Shown here: positions 44,234 through 52,553 of the stretch, one piece after another
Numbering within the stretch: the stretch's first letter is position 1
Layout: each line of letters begins with the position of its first letter
NCBI RefSeq assembly: GCF_900111865.1
Contig: NZ_FOJS01000020.1
Location: 1-52,756, forward strand
DNA: 52,756 bases
Origin: Parageobacillus thermantarcticus
GTDB taxonomy: Bacteria; Bacillota; Bacilli; Bacillales; Anoxybacillaceae
Reading direction: 5' to 3'
Program-made: the position numbers and the translations under genes
The notes under the pieces: generated by a model
Databases searched by the model: none
What the model saw: the letters and a program-made list of their open reading frames with translations, nothing else
What the model was told of the DNA's origin: nothing

Positions 44234-45592
44234 ATGAGTTTGCGAGAAAGTGAAATAAAAAGCGGACCTGCATGTACAACGATTAGTCTTGGCAACTATC
44301 GCTTTAGCGATCCGCCTGATCCAAGTAAATGGGCTGACTGTGTTCATTGCGGCATGTGTTTGGAATCGTGCCCGACATACGAACAAACCGGTCAAGAACA
44401 ACACTCGCCGCGCGGGCGTGTGCATTTGATGAAATCGGTGGGAGAAGGAAAGCTGGAGATTACGGAAGATTTGATCGATCCGATTTTTATGTGTTTAGAC
44501 TGCCGGGCGTGCACGACGGCGTGCCCTGCTGATGTGGACGTCGGCGGATTGATTGAAGAAGTACGAGGACAAATCCGGCAGGCGATCCCGCTGACAGGAT
44601 GGAAAGCTTTTGTAAACGATTTCTTCTTAAAAGGAATATTTCCGCATCCATCCCGTCTTCACCTGCTCGGAAGCTTGCTGAAATTATATCAAAAAAGCGG
44701 TCTGCGGACGATCGCGCGCAAAACGAAACTGCTTCACATCATGCCAGAACATCTCGTGGAAATGGAAGCGATTTTGCCGGAAGTGGGCGTGCCGGTGCGG
44801 AAAAAATACAAACATATGAACGTCATTAAAGCAAAAGGGGAAACGAAACATACAGTTGCGCTTTTGACAGGATGCGTCATGGACGTCGTGTTCAGCGATA
44901 TTAATGAAGCGACAATTCGCGTGTTGACACGCAACGGAAACGATGTCGTCATTCCACAAAATCAAACGTGCTGCGGCGCGCTTCATGTGCATGCGGGAGA
45001 CCGCGAAACGGGACGGATGCTAGCCAAACAAAATATCGAAGCGTTTCAACATGTCGACCGTGTTATCGTAAACGCCGCGGGCTGCGGCTGCATGCTAAAG
45101 GAATATCCAGAATTGTTCCGCGATGATCCGGAATGGCGCGAGAAGGCAGAACGATTTTCGCAAAAAGTCGAAGATATTTCGAAATATTTGCACGATACAG
45201 GCTATGAAAAACCGAAAGCGGAATTAAACGTGCGCATTACGTATCATGACGCTTGCCATTTGGCGCACGGCCAAGGAATCCGCCAAGAACCGCGCGCGAT
45301 TTTATCGAGCATTCCGGGAGTGGAGATGGTTTCGATGCCAAACGCCGACCGTTGCTGCGGAAGCGCCGGGATTTATAACCTGACCCATCCGGAAATGGCA
45401 AACAAAGTATTGGAAAGCAAAATGCAAAATGTTCCGGAAGATGTGGAGCTTATTTCAATGGGAAACCCTGGCTGCATGCTGCAAATGGCGATGGGCGTTT
45501 TGAAATACGGCCGAAATCAAAAAGTCGTCCATACTGTACAGCTGCTAGACTGGGCGTATCAAAAAGAAGACGGAAAGGAGGTACGCGTATGA
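44234..45592 (+). CDS. glcF: Glycolate oxidase iron-sulfur subunit GlcF
   Basis: A 452-residue protein with two [4Fe-4S] motifs, CVHCGMCLESCP (Cys36, 39, 42, 46) and CLDCRACTTACP (Cys87, 90, 93, 97), followed by two CCG domains (NQTCCGALHVHAGD and ADRCCGSAGIYNLTHPEMA). It passes electrons from the flavin subunits to the respiratory chain. The start is one base after the glcE stop, with GGAGGG upstream. Its stop overlaps the glcD start by four bases (ATGA). Confidence 0.95.
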   Translation: MSLRESEIKSGPACTTISLGNYRFSDPPDPSKWADCVHCGMCLESCPTYEQTGQEQHSPRGRVHLMKSVGEGKLEITEDLIDPIFMCLDCRACTTACPADVDVGGLIEEVRGQIRQAIPLTGWKAFVNDFFLKGIFPHPSRLHLLGSLLKLYQKSGLRTIARKTKLLHIMPEHLVEMEAILPEVGVPVRKKYKHMNVIKAKGETKHTVALLTGCVMDVVFSDINEATIRVLTRNGNDVVIPQNQTCCGALHVHAGDRETGRMLAKQNIEAFQHVDRVIVNAAGCGCMLKEYPELFRDDPEWREKAERFSQKVEDISKYLHDTGYEKPKAELNVRITYHDACHLAHGQGIRQEPRAILSSIPGVEMVSMPNADRCCGSAGIYNLTHPEMANKVLESKMQNVPEDVELISMGNPGCMLQMAMGVLKYGRNQKVVHTVQLLDWAYQKEDGKEVRV

Positions 45593-47046
45593 GAAAAAAA
45601 GGCATACAAACAAACGACCCGCATATTCAAGCGCTAGCTCGCATTGTCGGCGGCGAAAAATCGATTTTGTATAAAAAAGAAGATTTGATCGCTTATGACT
45701 GCGACGGCTTTACCGTTCACCGCCATTTGCCGAAAGCGGTAGTGTTTCCGAAAAATACGGAAGAAGTCGCTGCGATTGTGAAATATTGTCATGAGCATGA
45801 TTTGCCGTTTCTTGCCCGCGGGGCGGGGACGGGATTAAGCGGCGGTGCGATTCCGTTAAACGGCGAAGTGATCATCAGTTTAGTCCGGATGAAACGGCTC
45901 ATTAGCGTCGATTTAGAAAACCGCCGCGCGGTTGTCGAGCCGGGGTTTGTCAACTTAAAGCTGACGAACTCCATTTCTGACAGAGGGTATTATTACGCTC
46001 CTGACCCATCGAGTCAATATTGTTGCACGATTGGCGGAAATGTCGCGGAAAACGCCGGCGGCGCGCATTGTCTGAAATATGGCGTCACGACGAATCATAT
46101 TTTAGGGCTTGAAGTCGTGCTTCCAAACGGGGAAATTATCGAAATCGGCAAAAACGGCATCCCTGACCCGCCGGGATACGATTTGATCGGATTGTTGACA
46201 GGTTCAGAAGGAACGTTGGGGATTGTCACAAAAATTACGGTGCGCATTTTAAAAAATCCAGAAGCGAAACAGACGGTGCTCGCCTATTTTGACCGCGTGG
46301 AAGATGCAAGCCAAGCCGTTTCCGATATCATCTCTGAGGGGATGGTTCCGGCGGCGCTGGAGATGATGGATCAAACGGCGATTGAAGGAGTCGAAGCTGC
46401 CGCTTTTCCGGTCGGGCATCCGAAGGACATTGAGGCGCTTCTTTTGATCGAAGTGGATGGCATTTCCGCGGGGATTTCCGAGCAAATCGAAGAGATTTTG
46501 CGCATTTGCCGAAACCGGAACGTCCGGGAAGTGAAAGTGGCGCAAACAGAAGAAGAACGGGCGCGCTGGTGGGCGAACCGAAAAACTGGGTTTGGCGCGA
46601 TGGGCGCGATCTCACCTGATTATTTAGTGCAAGACGGAGTCATTCCGCGCAGCAAACTGCCGGAAGTGCTAAAAAATATTCAACAAATTAGCAAAAAGTA
46701 CGGGCTCCGCATCGCAAACATTTTCCACGCTGGCGATGGAAATCTTCATCCGCTCGTTTTATTTGACGCGAGTAAACCGGGTGAAACCGAGAAAGCGCTT
46801 GCCGCGGGAAGTGAATGTTTGCAAGCGTGCGCAGCTGTCGGTGGATCGATTACAGGAGAACACGGGGTTGGCATTGAGAAAAAAGAAGAAATGCGCTTTA
46901 TTTTCAGCGATGAAGAGATCGCCGCGCAAATCGACATTCGTGATGTGTTTAATCCAAAAAACTTGTTGAACGCAGGAAAGCTATTCCCGACGCCGGGGCG
47001 CTGCGTTGAGGTAAAACGTGAGAAAAAACAAAGACAATCGTTATAA
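45589..47046 (+). CDS. glcD: Glycolate oxidase catalytic subunit GlcD
   Basis: A 485-residue flavoprotein. The FAD site includes FLARGAGTGLSGGAIPLNGEV, YYYAPDPSSQYCCTIGGNVAENAGG and DLIGLLTGSEGTLGIVTKITV. The C-terminal half holds the substrate-binding IFHAGDGNLHPLVLFD and SITGEHGVGIEKK. It oxidises glycolate or a similar 2-hydroxy acid; D-lactate cannot be excluded by sequence. However, the neighbouring malate synthase G makes glycolate most likely. It has AAGGAGGT upstream within glcF. Confidence 0.94.
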   Translation: MRKKGIQTNDPHIQALARIVGGEKSILYKKEDLIAYDCDGFTVHRHLPKAVVFPKNTEEVAAIVKYCHEHDLPFLARGAGTGLSGGAIPLNGEVIISLVRMKRLISVDLENRRAVVEPGFVNLKLTNSISDRGYYYAPDPSSQYCCTIGGNVAENAGGAHCLKYGVTTNHILGLEVVLPNGEIIEIGKNGIPDPPGYDLIGLLTGSEGTLGIVTKITVRILKNPEAKQTVLAYFDRVEDASQAVSDIISEGMVPAALEMMDQTAIEGVEAAAFPVGHPKDIEALLLIEVDGISAGISEQIEEILRICRNRNVREVKVAQTEEERARWWANRKTGFGAMGAISPDYLVQDGVIPRSKLPEVLKNIQQISKKYGLRIANIFHAGDGNLHPLVLFDASKPGETEKALAAGSECLQACAAVGGSITGEHGVGIEKKEEMRFIFSDEEIAAQIDIRDVFNPKNLLNAGKLFPTPGRCVEVKREKKQRQSL

Positions 47047-47148
47047 AGAAAATGGTTGAAATATATTTCACTCCATGCTATGATTTTTTTAAACAATTAC
47101 AAAACATCGTTTCGCAATAAGAAACAAAAAACAATGGAGGAGAGGAAA

Positions 47149-49332
47149 ATGGGAGAATACGTAAAAGTAGGAAATCTCCAAGTCGCAAAACTGTTTTATG
47201 AGTTTATGAACGATGAAGTGCTTCCGGGAAGTGAAGTGAACAAAGAAAAGTTTTGGAAAGACTTTGAAACATTGATTGCTGATTTAACGCCGAAAAACAA
47301 AGCGCTTCTTGCGCGCCGTGATGAAATTCAAGAAAAATTAAATCAATGGCATAGAGAGCATCGCGGCAATTTTGACATGGAAGAATATAAAGCGTTTTTA
47401 ACGGATATCGGTTATTTAGAGCCAGAGGTGGAAGATTTTGAGATTACTACAGAAGGAGTAGACGATGAAGTTGCCATTCAAGCTGGTCCGCAATTAGTCG
47501 TGCCGGTCACGAACGCCCGTTATGCGCTAAACGCGGCGAACGCCCGCTGGGGAAGCCTTTATGACGCCTTATATGGAACGGACGCGATCAGCGAAGAAGG
47601 CGGGGCGGAACGAGGCGATTCTTACAACCCAGTTCGTGGGGCGAAAGTAATCGCTTACGCGCGCGAGTTTCTCGATCAAGCGGTGCCGTTGAAAGAATAT
47701 TCGCACAAAGACGCCGTTCAATATGCGGTAGTTGACGGAAGACTGGTAGTATCCGTTGAAGGCGGCAATACGACAACGTTAAAAGAGGAAGAAAAATTTG
47801 TCGGTTTCCAAGGAAGCCCGGAAAATCCAACAGCGATTTTGCTAAAAAATAACGGCCTTCACATTGAAATTCAAATCGACCGCAACCATCCTGTTGGAAA
47901 AACGGATAAAGCGGGCGTCAAAGATGTATATTTAGAAGCGGCGGTTACGACGATCATGGACTGCGAAGACTCGGTAGCAGCGGTAGACGCGGAAGATAAA
48001 GTGCTCGTATACCGTAATTTGCTCGGCCTTGTCAAAGGAGATTTGACGTCAACGTTTGAAAAAGGCGGAAAAATGATTACGCGCAAGCTGAAACCGGATC
48101 GCGTTTATCAAACACCGGATGGAAAAGAACTTACACTGCCAGGCCGTTCGCTGATGTTTGTCCGCAACGTTGGCCATTTGATGACAAACAACGCGATTTT
48201 AGATGCGAACGGCGAAGAAGTATACGAAGGAATCATGGATGCGGTCGTGACAAGCTTAATTATGAAACATTCGCTTCTTGGCAACACTCGTTACACAAAT
48301 TCGCGCAAAGGTTCGATTTATATCGTAAAACCGAAAATGCATGGTTCTGAAGAAGTCGCTTTCGCCAATGAACTGTTCGACCGCGTCGAAGATATGCTTG
48401 GGTTGAAACGCAACACGATTAAAATCGGTGTAATGGACGAAGAACGTCGCACGACATTGAACTTGAAAAACTGCATTTATCAAGTAAAAGATCGCATTGT
48501 CTTCATTAATACAGGCTTTTTGGATCGGACTGGCGATGAAATCCATACGTCCATGGAAGCTGGGCCGATGATTCGCAAAAATGATATGAAAACGTCGACA
48601 TGGCTGCAAGGTTATGAAAAGTCGAACGTCAGCGTTGGCTTGGCTGCTGGATTCCAAGGACGCGCCCAAATCGGCAAAGGAATGTGGGCGATGCCGGATA
48701 TGATGGCGGAAATGCTCAAACAAAAAGGCGGCCAGCTAAAAGCAGGCGCAAACACAGCATGGGTGCCTTCGCCGACAGCCGCGACGCTTCACGCGCTTCA
48801 TTACCATCAAATTAACGTCGCTGAAGTGCAAGAGGAATTGCGAAAAGAACGGAAAGATTACCGCGATGAAATTTTACAAATACCAGTTGCCGTGAACCCG
48901 CAATGGACGCCGGAAGAAATTCAAGAAGAGCTTGATAACAACTGCCAAGGCATACTCGGTTACGTCGTTCGCTGGATCGATCAAGGAATCGGATGCTCGA
49001 AAGTGCCGGATATTAATAATATCGGTCTAATGGAAGACCGCGCAACATTGCGGATCTCCAGCCAGCATATTGCAAACTGGCTCCATCACGGCATTTGTAC
49101 GAAAGAACAAGTAATGGAAACGTTAAAACGGATGGCGAAAGTTGTTGACGAACAAAATGCTGGCGATCCGAACTATCGCCCAATGGCTCCTGACTATGAT
49201 AATTCGGTTGCGTTCCAAGCAGCGTGCGACTTAATCTTTAAAGGTTATGAACAGCCGAATGGCTACACTGAACCGATTTTGCACCGCCGCCGCTTAGAAG
49301 CGAAAGCAAAATATGCAGCCGTGCAACGATAA
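47149..49332 (+). CDS. glcB: Malate synthase G
   Basis: GlcB condenses glyoxylate with acetyl-CoA to malate. At 727 residues it has the length of the G isoform. Characteristic parts are [83 protein letters not shown] and [15 protein letters not shown]; the general-base Asp is in [18 protein letters not shown] 47149 has GGAGGAGAGG; ATG 47134 would overlap that site. A 102-base gap with an inverted repeat separates it from glcD, so it may have its own promoter. Confidence 0.96.
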   Translation: MGEYVKVGNLQVAKLFYEFMNDEVLPGSEVNKEKFWKDFETLIADLTPKNKALLARRDEIQEKLNQWHREHRGNFDMEEYKAFLTDIGYLEPEVEDFEITTEGVDDEVAIQAGPQLVVPVTNARYALNAANARWGSLYDALYGTDAISEEGGAERGDSYNPVRGAKVIAYAREFLDQAVPLKEYSHKDAVQYAVVDGRLVVSVEGGNTTTLKEEEKFVGFQGSPENPTAILLKNNGLHIEIQIDRNHPVGKTDKAGVKDVYLEAAVTTIMDCEDSVAAVDAEDKVLVYRNLLGLVKGDLTSTFEKGGKMITRKLKPDRVYQTPDGKELTLPGRSLMFVRNVGHLMTNNAILDANGEEVYEGIMDAVVTSLIMKHSLLGNTRYTNSRKGSIYIVKPKMHGSEEVAFANELFDRVEDMLGLKRNTIKIGVMDEERRTTLNLKNCIYQVKDRIVFINTGFLDRTGDEIHTSMEAGPMIRKNDMKTSTWLQGYEKSNVSVGLAAGFQGRAQIGKGMWAMPDMMAEMLKQKGGQLKAGANTAWVPSPTAATLHALHYHQINVAEVQEELRKERKDYRDEILQIPVAVNPQWTPEEIQEELDNNCQGILGYVVRWIDQGIGCSKVPDINNIGLMEDRATLRISSQHIANWLHHGICTKEQVMETLKRMAKVVDEQNAGDPNYRPMAPDYDNSVAFQAACDLIFKGYEQPNGYTEPILHRRRLEAKAKYAAVQR

Positions 49333-49342
49333 AAAACCGATT

Positions 49343-49375
49343 GAACAAGGGCATTCTAGATGGATGCCCTTGTTC
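49343..49375. terminator. Strong hairpin after glcB, terminator-like
   Basis: GAACAAGGGCAT (49343-49354) pairs perfectly with ATGCCCTTGTTC (49364-49375). The T-run on the plus strand is absent, so it may be an RNA-stabilising or partial terminator element. Confidence 0.55.
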
Positions 49376-49416
49376 ACAATAGTGTCTATATTTTCTGAAT
49401 ATTAGAAATAAAGGAG

Positions 49417-49497
49417 GTGCGAATCCTAGTTACTACACAAGCGTTGCCGAACGAAAAGCAGCAGCAAGGCGGCGAAATCGATGAAAAAGGTGAGTAG
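49417..49497 (+). other. Short open frame with strong ribosome binding site but no usual start codon
   Basis: AAGGAGGTG (49411-49419) is followed by an open frame VRILVTTQALPNEKQQQGG then EIDEKGE and a stop at 49495-49497, five bases before the malic enzyme region. The only GTG lies within the ribosome binding site itself, and an ATC at the ideal spacing (49423) would be a non-standard start. It looks like a leader peptide or a former N-terminal extension that lost its start. Confidence 0.35.
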
Positions 49498-49510
49498 CTA
49501 GGTGGTCAAG

Positions 49511-50719
49511 ATGCGGAACCTTCGGGAAAAATCGCTGTTTGTTCATCAGCATGCAAAAGGAAAATTGCGTGTAGACGTAAAAGTTCCGGTGCAAAACGCA
49601 GAAGATTTAAGCATCATCTATTCTCCGGGAGTGGCGGAACCATGCAAAGCGATTTATGCAAATCCGGAATCGATTTATGATTATACGATGAAAGGAAACT
49701 TTGTGGCGGTTGTTTCCGATGGGTCTGCGGTGCTGGGATTGGGGAATATTGGAGCAAGCGCATCCATGCCTGTCATGGAAGGAAAAGCCGCCTTATTTAA
49801 AGCGTTTGCCGGCATTGATGCAGTGCCACTTTGCATTAATACAAACGATCCGGAACAAATTATTCAAACGGTGAAATGGTTGGAGCCGACGTTTGGCGGA
49901 ATTAATTTGGAAGACATCGCTGCGCCAAACTGTTTTTTGATCGAGGAACGACTAAAGCAAGAACTATCGATACCGGTATTTCATGATGATCAGCACGGTA
50001 CAGCGATTGTCACCGCCGCCGGATTGATGAATGCATTAAAGGTCGTGAAAAAGAACTTAAGAGATTGCAAAGTAGTTGTCAACGGGGCCGGCGCTGCCGG
50101 AATCGCCATTACGAAGCTGCTTCTTTACATGGGAGTAGGCGATCTCATTTTATGCGATTCAAAAGGGGCGATTTATGAAGGCCGCCCGTACGGAATGAAT
50201 GACATAAAAGAATCGTTGGCAAAATTAACGAACCGAAACCGCGTGCAAGGTGCTTTAAAAGACGTGATTAAAGGAGCTGATATATTTATTGGCGTTTCAG
50301 TTGCCGGAGCGTTAACGCCGGAAATGGTTCGTTCCATGAACGACAATGCCATCGTTTTTGCGCTTGCTAACCCTGTTCCGGAAATTATGCCGGACGACGC
50401 GAAAGCTGCTGGAGCTGCAGTTGTGGCAACGGGAAGATCCGACCTTCCAAACCAAGTGAACAACGTCCTCGCCTTCCCGGGCGTTTTTAAAGGAGCGTTG
50501 CGAGTGAGGGCGTCTGACATTAATGAAGAAATGAAATTCGCTGCTGTCAACGCGATTGCCAATTTGATCAGCCCGGAGGAATTAACGAACGATTACGTCA
50601 TCCCGAATCCGTTTGATAGGCGTGTTGTCGAAGCGGTGGCAGACGCGGTTGCGCGCGCGGCGATACGAACGGGAGTCGCCAGAACAACTGTTGCAAAAGA
50701 GAAGGAAAACATCATTTGA
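49511..50719 (+). CDS. NAD(P)-dependent malic enzyme
   Basis: A 402-residue enzyme converting malate to pyruvate and CO2. Conserved regions are YSPGVAEPCKAI, GLGNIGASASMPVMEGKAALFK, FGGINLEDIAAPNCFLIE, PVFHDDQHGTAIV with metal ligands, VVNGAGAAGIAITKLL (nucleotide binding) and FALANPVPEI. The short bacterial form without a phosphotransacetylase domain. ATG 49511 aligns with relatives; GTG 49502 is an alternative with AAAGGTGAG upstream. In this cluster it would turn malate from GlcB into pyruvate, which regenerates acetyl-CoA. Cofactor preference is not visible. Confidence 0.93.
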   Translation: MRNLREKSLFVHQHAKGKLRVDVKVPVQNAEDLSIIYSPGVAEPCKAIYANPESIYDYTMKGNFVAVVSDGSAVLGLGNIGASASMPVMEGKAALFKAFAGIDAVPLCINTNDPEQIIQTVKWLEPTFGGINLEDIAAPNCFLIEERLKQELSIPVFHDDQHGTAIVTAAGLMNALKVVKKNLRDCKVVVNGAGAAGIAITKLLLYMGVGDLILCDSKGAIYEGRPYGMNDIKESLAKLTNRNRVQGALKDVIKGADIFIGVSVAGALTPEMVRSMNDNAIVFALANPVPEIMPDDAKAAGAAVVATGRSDLPNQVNNVLAFPGVFKGALRVRASDINEEMKFAAVNAIANLISPEELTNDYVIPNPFDRRVVEAVADAVARAAIRTGVARTTVAKEKENII

Positions 50720-50732
50720 AAGGGGTAGTGCG

Positions 50733-51512
50733 ATGAAATTTGCTAGATTTGCTGCAGGCGGGAAAACGCATACGGGAGTTGTAGCAGACGATATCATTCG
50801 TGAGATTACCGGCGACTTATTCACCAATTGGGAATATACAGGAAATACTTTTCACATAAAAGAAGTTACTTTGCTTGCACCGCTTATTCCGAACGAGATC
50901 ATCGGCATCGGCGCCAACTATGTGGCGAAACGGGAACAATTGCCAAATGAGTTACCGGAAATTCCGGTCTTTTTCTTTAAACCAACTTCGTCGGTCATTG
51001 GGCCGGAAGAAGAAATCGTCATACCGGCAGGAGTTGACAAAGTAAAATTTGAATCGGAATTAGCTGTTATTATCGGAAAAGAAGCAAAAAACGTGCCGGA
51101 ATCGGATGTATGGCAATACGTCTTTGGCTATACGGTTGCGAACGATGTGACGGCACCGCAATTTTTCCATCCGGACGGACATTGGACGATTGGAAAATCG
51201 TTCGATACGTTTACTCCGTTAGGTCCTGTGATCGAAACGGAGCTTGACCCGTCTTCCGTTTACGTGAAAGCTAGACTAAACGGAATCGAAAAGCAAAACA
51301 GTCCGACGGAATTGATGATTATCCCAATCAGCAAGATGATTTCTTATTTGACGAATGTGATGACATTGAAGCCGGGAGACGTGATTTTGACAGGAAGTCC
51401 GGTCGGCGCTGAGCTGGTAGGAGCCGGCGATGTGATTGAATGTGAAATCGCTGAAATCGGAACGTTGCGAAATACGTTCGTGGCGGCCAAAGAGCGGGCG
51501 AAAACATGTTAA
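50733..51512 (+). CDS. Fumarylacetoacetate hydrolase-family enzyme
   Basis: A 259-residue protein with the FAH-fold: IGIGANYVAKREQL, FFFKPTSSVIGPEEEIVIP, KVKFESELAVIIGKEAKNV with the metal-binding Glu pair, GYTVANDVTAPQF, GKSFDTFTPLGPVI and PGDVILTGSP. Family members hydrolyse acylpyruvates, decarboxylate oxaloacetate or tautomerise it. Next to malic enzyme and malate synthase, a role on oxaloacetate or a related keto acid is a reasonable guess. It starts 13 bases after malic enzyme, with AAAGGGG upstream. Confidence 0.88.
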   Translation: MKFARFAAGGKTHTGVVADDIIREITGDLFTNWEYTGNTFHIKEVTLLAPLIPNEIIGIGANYVAKREQLPNELPEIPVFFFKPTSSVIGPEEEIVIPAGVDKVKFESELAVIIGKEAKNVPESDVWQYVFGYTVANDVTAPQFFHPDGHWTIGKSFDTFTPLGPVIETELDPSSVYVKARLNGIEKQNSPTELMIIPISKMISYLTNVMTLKPGDVILTGSPVGAELVGAGDVIECEIAEIGTLRNTFVAAKERAKTC

Positions 51513-51614
51513 AGGCGCTGCGCTACGAATGGATGTGTGTGGCAATGGTATGGGAAATGCCCGGCAATAAGTGTATAATGTCAATGGACGAAGGAATGTT
51601 TCGAGGTGAATAAA

Positions 51615-52400
51615 ATGGAAAGAGAAAATTTAGTGAAATCAGTAAGCCGGGCATTACATATTATTGATATTGTCAGTTCCAAAAAAGATGGATTAGGCGT
51701 AACAGAAATCGCAAAACAAATGGATATCAACAAAAGTTCTGTTTATCGCATTTTGTCGACGCTTGTGCAACACGGATATGTCGAGCAAGATAAGGAAACG
51801 GAACGATATAAACTTGGTTATAAATTTTTGGAAATGAGTTCTAAATTGCTCGAATCGATTGATTTGCGAAAAGAAGCGAAGCCGTATTTGCGGCAGTTAG
51901 AGAAAGAAACGAACGAAGTCATTCATCTTGTCGTTTACGACCAAGGGGAAGTCATTTATATCGAAAAGTTGGAAGGAACAGAAACGTTGCGCATGCATTC
52001 GAAAGTAGGAAAACGGGCGCCAATGCATTGTACGGCGGTCGGGAAGGCCATTCTTGCCCATTTGCCTGTCAATGTGACGCTGGAGATCATCGAGCGAAAA
52101 GGATTGCCAAAGCATACGGATTTTACGATTACAGACCGCGATGTATTTTTAAAAGAATTAGAGAAAGTAAAACAAAAAGGATACGCGCTTGATTTGGAAG
52201 AAAACGAGTACGGAATTCGCTGTATCGCTGTCCCGATTTTCGATTATACCGGCAGCGTCGTCGCCGCGGTCAGCATTTCCGGTCCGACGATTCGCATGAC
52301 GGACGAACGGATAGAAAAACTGCAGGAACGCATTCAGTCCATTGGCAGACAAATATCGAAAAGACTTGGATATCGGCAAAAAGACCACGCTCGGCAGTAA
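51615..52400 (+). CDS. IclR-family regulator, probable controller of the glycolate cluster
   Basis: A 261-residue regulator. The winged helix (about 1-75) includes GLGVTEIAKQMDINKSSVYRILSTLVQHGYV; the effector domain (about 85-255) includes GEVIYIEKLEGTE, VGKRAPMHCTAVGKAILAHLP and GIRCIAVPIFDYTGSVVAAVSISGP. ATG 51615 follows GAGGTG at six bases; GTG 51606 is within that site. A TATAAT box lies near 51575, so it has its own promoter. Glyoxylate or a related acid is a likely ligand given the neighbours. It differs clearly from the kipR product. Confidence 0.9.
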   Translation: MERENLVKSVSRALHIIDIVSSKKDGLGVTEIAKQMDINKSSVYRILSTLVQHGYVEQDKETERYKLGYKFLEMSSKLLESIDLRKEAKPYLRQLEKETNEVIHLVVYDQGEVIYIEKLEGTETLRMHSKVGKRAPMHCTAVGKAILAHLPVNVTLEIIERKGLPKHTDFTITDRDVFLKELEKVKQKGYALDLEENEYGIRCIAVPIFDYTGSVVAAVSISGPTIRMTDERIEKLQERIQSIGRQISKRLGYRQKDHARQ

Positions 52401-52417
52401 ATGGCCGAGCTTTTTTA
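52389..52417 (+). terminator. Terminator after the IclR gene
   Basis: GCTCGGC (52389-52395) pairs with GCCGAGC (52404-52410), followed by TTTTTT. Confidence 0.85.
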
Positions 52418-52456
52418 GTGTGAGTAAAATGTTTGTGGGAAAAATTCTTAGAAGTT

Positions 52457-52506
52457 CCCCGATGAGGGGGTTGGGAACGTAGGTTCGCAATCCCCCCTCA
52501 TCGGGG
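52457..52506. other. Long perfect hairpin of unknown role
   Basis: CCCCGATGAGGGGG (52457-52470) pairs with CCCCCTCATCGGGG (52493-52506) around a 22-base loop. No T-run follows. It lies just outside the ISLre2 transposase gene and could be a dispersed repeat or part of the element's margin. Confidence 0.5.
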
Positions 52507-52553
52507 CCACCAAGCGAAGCGCGGTAGGATCCCAAGCAGGAAACATGAAAAAA

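Noticed and set aside
47056-47148. Upstream extension of malate synthase G
   Set aside because: No homology, no ribosome binding site, and it contains the promoter-like region with the inverted repeat; ATG 47149 is preferred.
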